From Saccharina japonica (lineage: Eukaryota; Sar; Phaeophyceae; Laminariales; Laminariaceae), in assembly GCA_008828725.1 (NCBI GenBank), contig MEHQ01000460.1, positions 251,501 to 315,500 on the forward strand: a stretch of DNA of 64,000 bases. The letters are read 5' to 3'. The translations under genes and the position numbers were made by a program. Shown here one piece after another: positions 46,001 to 56,125 of this stretch (positions within the stretch are counted from its first letter, which is position 1; every line of letters starts with the position of its first letter). The notes beneath the pieces are model-generated. The model saw nothing but the letters and a program-made list of their open reading frames with translations, made no database searches and was not told the DNA's origin.

Positions 46001-49000
46001 AGCCGCGTGGCTTCCCCTGCCGACCTCGAGCCCCCCAAAGGGCTGGGGTTCAGGTTAGGTTCAGGGTTAGTTCCGGGGTCGGGTTGGTCTCCCGTCGACG
46101 TGCAAAGTTGAACTTGACCACACACGTCCTGCATACCTTGTTTTGCCGACCGCTCCTGCACATGAAATGTAGGGCGACAGCCCGGACAAAGAGGAGTTCT
46201 ACAACAGTCTCGAGGCGTTTTTACCGCCCCTGCTTCCCTCAAGTCCCGAGAGGGATACATATGTACAAATTGTATCGGGTAGCCTTACTCTCCGTGTTTT
46301 GATTGTTTGTTTTGTTTTGCACCACACGTGCACACACTCGTGTTTCAGCGGGGATACCAAGGCCTTCACGCACGAAATGGAGTTCTACAGCAGAGCCTGT
46401 AGGCGTTTTTAACTATGCTGCTTCCCTTTCTAGACCCAAAAGAGATGGTACATAAGTTGTATCGGCCAGCCTTACCCCGTGTTTAATATTTCCCCCCTCG
46501 GTGTGTCGTTTTCTTTTTTTAACCACATGCACACAATCGAACTGTCGCAGCGGGGAGGGTAAGATCTTCACGGACGAAGCGGAGTTCTACAGCAGCCTTC
46601 AGGCGTTTTTGTCATCCACGGAAGGGTTGCGATATAACTCGAGCGTCGTGTTTAACGCTGAGGACGGTGGGGACATCTCTGCGGCTGCTATCCAGGCGGA
46701 ATACAGTGGCAACATTAACGGAGAAGCTAGCAAACAGGTGAGGTGTTGTTGTTGTTGGTGTTGTTGTTGTTGTTGTTGGTGTTGGTGTTGGTGTTGGTGT
46801 TGGTGTTGGTGTTGGTGTTGGTGGTGGTGTGTTGGTGTTGGTGTTGGTGTTGGTGGTGTTGTTGGTGTTGTTGGTGTTTGTGTTAATAGGTGTGTTGTTG
46901 TCATCCCCGTCGTTGTTGTTGGTGTAGTTGTGCTGTTGCTGTTGTTTGCCGTTATCGGCAGTTTCCTTTTGAACTAAAATACGTGCCAGGTATATATATA
47001 TATATATACCGGGCTTAATACAGCCCGCCCTTCCACCAACGCACACAAATTACACCCGAGAGTTACAAAAACACCCCTCTGCACGAATTCCTATTGATAG
47101 CGGCAACTTATACTATCTTCTATTGTAAGCAATGTCACCTCATTGACCCTACACGGGTGGCGGCTTATTCGCGGAGCTCCTCACGCAAGGGGCTCACTAT
47201 CTAGCTCACCCGACACACGCCTTCGAATAAGTTTTGTTCGTGCGACTTGCCAACATTAACATTGATCTGCGCTACGCGTACGTAGTCCAAAATAAAATAT
47301 ACTTACTACGACCACCATAAATACATAAATAGAACCTACGTTAGACACGAACACCTATGCATTTGCCTATTTTTACCAACAATATTTGGACCTGTTGACT
47401 CTATCGTCCTCGGCAATACAGCGGTAGTAAAAGTATCACACTACAGTAGTAACCAGTAGTCGCTCTCATTTGAGAAGCTAAACCGGCCTGAAAATATTGA
47501 GCCTATACTAAATGGTATCCCTATCATACCGTGGCATTGGTCTTCTTTTTGTGTTGGGATATCGGATGCCGATATCGAAATCAAGTTTCGATACGATACC
47601 GATTAAAAAAACAAAACAAATCGATATGAGCTCGATATTTTTATTTGGATGTCGAAGCGTTCGTTCAGTATGATGTCAGCATAAAAAACACGGGGATGCA
47701 CAGGGGACGGACAGAGGGCACAACACGTTCGATACGGTATATCGAAAATTCTATACTTCGATGATATCGAAACTTTCGATATATAAGGCAAACCGCGTTC
47801 GATATTTTGATATTTCGATGATATCGAAAATTTTGATATACAGGGAAAAACAGGTTCGATACGATATATCGAGCATCCGATATTTCGATGATATCGAAAA
47901 TTTCTTCAGGGCAAAACACGGTCGATACGATATATCGAGAAATCGATATTTCGATGATATCGAAACTTTCGGTATATAGGGCAGAACACGTTTGATACGA
48001 TACATCGAGCATCCGATATTTGGATATATGAAAACATTCAATACGATACCCCAACCCTAAGCTACACTGCACTGCACTACACCCCCCTTGACGCAGGTGG
48101 ACGCGATGGTCGACCTGAGAAAACGCGTGGACGGCTTCGAGTTCGAAGCTTTCCCTTGGAGCGAAAGGTGCGGCCACGCTTACTTCTTTTTTAGTTTGGC
48201 GTAGTTGTGGCGTTTTTGTTCAGGGATGTGCCAAAACTGTTGTACGTTATCTTCGCCCTTCTTACTCCTGCCCCCTCCTAATCATAGCTCAGACCCGGGG
48301 TCACATCGTAGGCTCCCCCCACCCCCCCCCCACTACAGTCCGTCTCCGCCTCAAAAGCGGTTCTTAGCACAAAGGTTATTATCGTATCACGTAGTGTGTG
48401 TATGGTAAAGGCACCCACGTGGCAGATACATGGTAATACCCACTGCTGTCTTTGGAAGTGGCCACACCAGAAATTAAAGCAATTCGTTGGAGGCTGTCGT
48501 CCATACGCAAGTCCGCCTCACAGGCGGTTCTTAGCAGGATGAAGCATAGCCTTCATGCGACTCGCTAAAACACCTCACGAAGCTTCGCAAAGCTTGGTGC
48601 TAGCAATGTCTGCCTGGTCGGTGAAAACCCGACACGCTCCGTCCCGGCATTGTAGCGATGCGAGGGTCTATGGTCATACGACTACGGCTATGCAAAAAAA
48701 TATCGAGTACACCCCTCCCCTCCCCCCGCCCCCCCACTACGGTACGTGCCTTTCATTTCTATCGCGAGAAGGGTTCAACACTTTTTTTCCTCACAATACC
48801 TAGCTGTGAATCGGCACCTACTGTAGTTATAACTATTATACGTGAATATTAATAGTATACTTTTACGGAGAACCATACGAGTAGTAAATAAGACCTACGG
48901 TACACAGGAAAACCCCATGTAGTTCCCTATTTTTAGTAACGAGTATTTGGTCCTTTTCACTACCTGGTAGTGTTTACTATGCCCTCGTCCGTAATAGTGC

Positions 49001-51908
49001 GTGAAAAAGGTTGGTTTTGGGGTGCCCCGATAAAACGTTTTTTGTTCGAAGTCAAGTTTCGGGTGAGAGGTGTTGAGCTCCTCCTCCTCCTATGAGGAGC
49101 TCAGAAGAAAAAGCCACCATCCATGTAGGGTGGCGTTTTTCCGCTGTTAATTAGCGCATGGAACGATAACGGTGGGGTATTAGTTACCTCTGTCACCGAT
49201 CGTTTCGTTTGTGTGTTGGAATTCGACGCGGGTCTACTATTAATAGGGAAGAAAATGCTGAAATCTTCTCGCAGCGATAAACAGGCAAGGCACGTATCGT
49301 AGTGGGAAGGGGGGGGGGGGGAGAGCCTACTTACGAGTGGCCCCGGATCTGAGTTACGGCTACAGAGGGAGTGATAAAAGAAGGGCGAAGATGATAATAC
49401 ATGGGATGGAGAAAAGATAAAAATAATGGATTGGACGAGGCCTTTTCCTCCGGCAGAGGGTCCTCGCCTGTGGATATACCACCCTCGCTGAGGGTGCCTT
49501 CAGCCGAAGTGCCCTCAGCGCAGCAGCATTTCCTAAGAGAGAAGGATCACAACTGTTCAAAAGAATACCCAGCGTAGGGTGGGTGGGTGGGTGGGATGGT
49601 CTTAAGTATTTTCCTGCTCCTCGCTAGTATCTCGTCGAGGATTTCGGTGACCATATATAACAGGAGTGAACTCACTTAATACAAAGTCCAAGTAATTGAC
49701 ACCACTCTGACCATTAACACACAATCAAATCGTGCTTATGTTTCGGGACATAGAGTGGTATCAAATATGTGGTTCCAACGTTTTTGTGCCAACCGTGGGA
49801 ACCTCTGATTGGCTAACGATAGTACTGCAACACCCAGCCAACTACGTAGTACCAACTAGTAAATAGTTGGTGACTAACAGTTCGCCATCCCGTAGCCATG
49901 ATGTAGGGGGGACGGTTACTCAAGGGGTCAAACTGCGTCCTCCTTTTTTTTTTTTTTTAATATCCCGTTTATTATCTTCGTCCTACTTGCTCCTTCTCCC
50001 TCGTATTACGGCGGACCATAGTATATATACGAAGTAGTACCTTATTTATATATTTATATATTTATATATTTATATATTTATACACCTGATTGCTCATCGG
50101 GATACGAAAGGTTTTATATTAGTTTTTATATGTGACATTCGAGTTTTGAATATTGCACGGCATACATAGGTAGGTTGTTCGTGGCATGGAGGGGCGTACT
50201 CATTTGTTGCTTGCCTTACGAGTCATTTGACCATTGACCACGCATCCCTTTCGAGACGGAGCTGTTCGTGTTGTGCGGGGGTATACTTGATTCATTTAGC
50301 GAAAGAGGGAAACTAGTATGTACTCGTATGATATATATATATACGTATATACGTGTGTCCCTTAAATAAACGTCTCTCGTTCGCTCCGCTCTGTGCGCGT
50401 GTTGTGGCAGGTACTTGGACTGGGAGACCTTCCAGATCATCTACCAGGAGCTCTTCCAGGGGCTGGGGCTCTGTCTGCTGGCGGTGTTTGTGCTGACGCT
50501 CATCTTGATCGCCCACCCGGGCACTGCGCTGCTGGTGTTCCTGTGCGTCACCTTCACCATCGTCGACGTCCTGGGCATCATGTGAGGGAGGGGATGTTTT
50601 GAGACCCCCCCCCCGTTATTGTGTGAGGGCGGGGGGTGTACTTCATTTTCATGCATGGCCGTATTGTTGTATGAGGGGGGGTGTACTCATGTCGTGCACG
50701 GCCGTAGTCATATGACCATAGACCCTCGCATCCCTACAATGCCGGGGCGGAGCACGTTGGGTATTCACCAACCAGGCAGACATTGCTTGCACCAAGCGCG
50801 AAGCGCCGTGAGGTATTGGGCGAGTCGCATGGAGGGTGAGCTGCATCCTGCTAAGAACCGCCTCTGAGGCGGACTTGCATATGGACGACAGCTTCAATGA
50901 GTTAATTTAATTTCTGGTGTGGCCACTTTCGGAGACAGCAATGGCTTTTACTATGTAACTGCTTCGCGGATGCCTTACCATATTAACACTGCGTGATACG
51001 ACCATTCCCCTTGTGCGGAGCAAAGGTTCTCCACCCCGCACAAATAATCTACTCGACCGCCAGCTTTGGTGACCGCAAAAAAAAACAAAAAACGGCACCC
51101 TGGTTGTCTAGCTCACGCAGCGAGTGGCGTGTTTTACAGCGTCGTTGCCAACCGACGCCAACCCAACCTATAAATATACTGGTATCATATATTTATAGGG
51201 GGGGGTGTATGAGGGGGGGGTGTTCGAGGCATGCCCCCCCCCCGTCTGCCTGGTTGGTGAAAACCCGACGTGCCCCGTCCTGGCATTGTAAGGATGCGAG
51301 GGTCTGTGGTCATACGACTAGGCCGTGCATGAAAATGAAGCACATCCCCTTTCCGCGGGGCAGCGCGGCAACGTACATCCGTCCCATCCCGTCCCATCCT
51401 CCCGTCCCGTAGTATCCCGCCCCGTTTTATTTCCATCCCAGTGCACCCCTTGCTATCCCACCCCATCCTGTCCCATCCCATGCCATGCCATGCCATCCCG
51501 GTACGATGACAAGAAACATGTGGTACTTTCGTGACCCTTGGTTTGGTTTGAGCCTGATTCGATTCGATTCGTCAATGGAACGAACGTCCATGGTTTGCGA
51601 CAACCCCGTGACGTTGTTGTTGTTGTTGTTGTTTGTTTCCAGGTACTTTTGGGGGTTATCGATTGATACCGTGGCGGTGATCAACCTGGTGCTGGCGGTG
51701 GGATTGTCCGTCGATTACGCGGCGCACGTGGGGCACAGCTTTATGGTCAAGGCGGGGACGAAGGATGAGAGGATGGTGCAGGTGCGGTATTTTGCTTGTT
51801 GTAGCAGAAAATAGTAGTGGTAGTACGTAGTGGTAGGAGTCGTAGTAGACCTAGTATTTATAGTATTATTAGTAAGAGTAGAAGTAGTTCGTAATAGCAA
51901 TAGTAGTG

Positions 51909-51951
<43 letters not shown>

Positions 51952-54900
51952 CAGTAGCAGCAGTAGTAGTAGCAGCAGTGCTTCTAGAATATTCGATGCG
52001 AGTTGACGAGGGAAATAAAGGGCTAAACTCTTCTCGCGATCTAAATGCAAGGCACGAACCGTAGTGGGGGGGAGGGAGGGAGAAGCGCCTACTCTGTGAC
52101 CCCGGATCTGAGTTACGACTAGGAAGGAGAGAGAAAGGAAAGGCGACAAAAATAAATGGGATGACAAAAAGAAGAAACAAAAAACCATGTTACTACTGTA
52201 GTACTAGTAGTATAACAGTAGTATCACGATGAAGGTGCTTGCTTTGAAGGCAAAGCAAACGGTTTGTGTTTTGAGCTGGTTTCTTACACTGTATCTTATT
52301 GAATTTTCTTTCTTGCCCCTCTTCCACCCCCCCCCTTTCCCCCCTTCCTCCCTTTTCATCCCTTACTACCTGCCGACCACCTTTCCTTGACGCACCACAT
52401 CGTGCTTTACCAAGCGCGGCTTTCTCCATCGTGCTTTACCAGGCTTGCTCGCGCGTTCAATGCCCATGCTCCCTTGTATTACAAGAGAGCAATGTGATAA
52501 TGTCAGAGGTGTTGATACATATATTTCATTATGATTGGTGTCTTACCCCCCCCTGGTTCCCGCCCCCCTCCCCCCCTCCCTCCCTCATTCAGGCGGTATC
52601 CGACATCGGAGTGGCGGTAATCCACGGGGGGGTTTCGACATTTTTGGCGGTTGTGCTGCTCTCGCTGTCCTCGTCCTACGTATTCCGGGTGAGTGACCTT
52701 AACCATGGTATACCGCCTCCTAAAAATACAAAACTGCTCCCGGTACGTAATTTGTTTGCAAAACTGCTTCCGGTACGTAATTCGCTGCCAAACTGCTTCT
52801 GGTACGTAAGCAATTTGATCGTTGGTCTACAATCACCACCAGAAAAGCTCATCTACAGATAGATCACGATCTATCTGTGTGCATATAGATATATAATCTG
52901 AAATCCTTAATCTGCCGTTCCGAAGTGCTGTAAGGGATGTGTACGTATAGTGCAGACCCAACCCAGGAAATGCGGCCTACTCCTGAACGATCTAGATCTC
53001 CAAGTGGAAATCGATGGCTTGCCCCGAGTTTTTTTAATCATTACACAGCAGCCGTCTGTTTTGTATTCGCAGTGTTGCGGCGTCAAACCGAAAAGATGGC
53101 CATGCATGTTTATTATATACCAGGTATACATACATCCATAGAAATAAAAAACAACCGCTGTGAGATCGAGTATGTCGTCGAAAAACATAAAAATATTTGC
53201 ATGTGTTTGGTTCTTTTCTTCCTTCCTTCCTTTTTCTATTTTTCTTATCTTTTCTTTTTCTCGAGTTCGTGCCGAAAACCTACCAGACTTTTCAGGCGTC
53301 GGCTCTCGTGAGGGGCTTCGTTTTGTTCAAGAGAAATGTTTTTCAAAATCGCTTGGCACGCATGACCTGCACACACCGACGTTTTTTTTCGGGAACAAAC
53401 TACTTGGGATTAGTAAGGGATACATCTCAAGTCACTCCCCCGTGAGCCATACGGGGGGGGGGCACGACACTAAATCCCCGTTTTCTAATCGCTGTGTTAT
53501 TTTCGTTGTTGTTCCTGTCGCGCGCTGCTGCTGCTGCTGCTGCTGCTGTAGGTGCTGTTCAAGCAATTCTTCTCCACTGCTGTCATGGGCCTGGGCCACG
53601 GACTGATCCTCCTCCCGGTCCTCCTCAGCCTGGTGGGCCCTGCTGCTTACACGTAAGCATGGCGCCTTCCGCGGTAGATAAGGGGGTCGGAATTCAGGGG
53701 TACGAGCACTTATTTTTTTGCCACACGAGGCAAATATTTCTGACTGCCCTGCTGCATTTTACACGTAAGCATGGCGCCTTCTGCGATAAATAAGGGGGTT
53801 GTAATTTAGGGGTACCACTTTTTTATTTGCCCCACGAGGCAAATGTTTCTGACTGCCCTGCTGCTTATTACACGTAAGCATGGCGCCTTCTGCGATAGAC
53901 AAGGGGATTGCAATTTAGGGGTACCATTTTTTTATTTGCCCCACGAGGCAAATGTTTTTGACTGCTCTGCTACTTATTACACGTAAGCATGGCGCCTTCT
54001 GCGATAGATAGGGGGGTTGCAATTTAGGGGTACGAGAACTTTGTTTCTTCGCGTCACGAGACAAAAATTTATGACTGCCCTGCCGCTTATTACACGTAAG
54101 CATGGCGCCTTCTGCGATAGAAAAGGGGGTTGCAATTTAGAGGTACCACTTTTTTATTTGCCGCACGAGCCAAATGTTTCTGACTGCCCTGCTGCTTATT
54201 AATCGTAAGCATGGCGCCTTCTGCGATAGACAAGGGGGTTGTAATTTACGGGTACGAGCACGTTTTTTCTTTGCCCCACGAGGCAAATGTTTCTGGCTGC
54301 CCTGCTGCTTATTCCACCTATGCATGGCGCCTTCTGCGATAGATAAGGGGGTTGCAATTTATAGGGGTACGAATACGTTTGTTTTTGCCCCACGAGGCAA
54401 ATATTTCTGGCTGCCCTGCTACTTATTACACGCATGCATGGCGCCTTCTACGATAAACAGGGGTTCAAATTAGGGGGTAGCACTTTTGTTTTTGCCTAAT
54501 GAGGCAAATATTTTTGACTGCCCTGCTGCTTATTACACGTAAGCATGGCGCCTTTTACGATCGACAGGGGTTGGAATCAGAAATTAGGGGTAGCACTTTT
54601 GTTTTGCCTCGTGGGGCAAATATTACTGACTGCCCGGGTCTTCTCAAGTGAGAAAGTACCCAATTATATGGTTAGAGACCCTAGTCCATGGGATTGATGG
54701 CATCGATAGGATTGCTCCTCGGGTGAAGAAAAATGTTTTTTTTTTTTTCTGTTTTTCAGCCAGTGTTTTGGGCGACTTACAAATAGTACTACTCGCTATT
54801 ATGAGTAGCATAGAGCATTTCAAGTTAGGAACCCTCAGAAACTTGCAGATGCACCCTTCTCCCCACCGTAGCCTACGTCGTATGGTGCAGCGATACGGTG

Positions 54901-56094
54901 CGTGCAGCGTGGGATAGATAGCGTATCGCGTTCAGCGTACCGCAACGTATCGCTTAGGTCACGCGCGTCGGCTTATTGGTTTGTGCTTCTTTACCCATTT
55001 ACTGCTGGGCTTTGTATATTCGTAAAACATACAGTTTCCTCCAAAACGGGCATGCAGCCCTAAATGTGCCTAATGGTGCCTAAAGGTACCTACAGAGGTT
55101 GACGCATACTGGTATATATTAAAAAAATAAAAAAACAACAGCTGTGAGCTCGAGGATTTCGTCGAAGCTCATCTTTGCTAGCTGAGTGTAATATATATAT
55201 ATGTATTATATAATGCATACCAGATATGCGATTTGCTGGTCGAGGTTTTTTTTAGTTTCATGTGTTTGTGACGCGGCGTGTTCCTTCTGTAGCGCCCTTC
55301 TCAGCCTCTCGTTGGCGCCACCGTCTACAACGTACGTATAGGGTGTTTTTGCAATAATCCAGTTTTGGTGTTGGCTGTATTTGTTTTAGAAACCGACAAA
55401 CTGAGTGGGCTGGTTGGTTCAACAGGTGAATCCGAAGGCGCTCGTAGCCAATCAGAAGTTGCTCTGTTCGCTATCCGCTCCACAGAGTTACCCAACCCCT
55501 TGAAAGGGCCTCTGCCTATGCATTTATTGGTTGGGTGAAGTATGCCCACTGAGGCCGGTCCTTCTCGAAATTAATACATTGCGAGCACACAAACGCACTA
55601 TTAATAATCAGATACGAAAGAAAATAACTCTGCAAGTTACCGCAAATAACTAAAGTGTATTCGCACGCGGTGACTTCTTAGTGAGCCAACCCATGGGTAG
55701 TCACGTACTGTTTAATGGTTTCATCGTGTACATGTCTTCGTGCTTGGTGTTACTTCGCGTGGCGCTCAACCATCGCGTGCCGTTGAATGATGTTGCGTGC
55801 TTACCTTGCGCCGTATAATCCAACGGAACTCGATCCCAACTATTGTCCAGTGGCACGTAAGAAACCGTGCGCATTCCCTTGCCCCCTCCACACGTCAGCC
55901 CTTCCTATTAATAGTTGTCCTGTAGAAACCGCTAAGGTTTACAAAAAAAACTTATCCATCCCTCTCCCTGAACCTCACTCTCTCTCTTTCTCTGTTTATC
56001 TGTCCCCCCCCACCCCCCCCCTTCCTCTACCCCCACCCACTCTCTCTCTTTGTCCCTCTCTCTCTCTCTCTCTCTCTCTTCCCCCCCCCCCCCC

Positions 56095-56125
<31 letters not shown>

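Noticed and set aside
53297..53345. Possible extra exon or exon 20 fossil (TTTTCAG then GCGTCGGCTCTCGTGAGG)
   Set aside because: Exons 19 and 20 already join in frame with the conserved segment 11-12 spacing, and similarity to exon 20 is limited to a short TTGTTCAAG match.
53630..54640. CRISPR-like array of regularly spaced repeats
   Set aside because: Units are contiguous imperfect 110-bp copies without unique spacers, in a eukaryotic gene, and start from an exon end.
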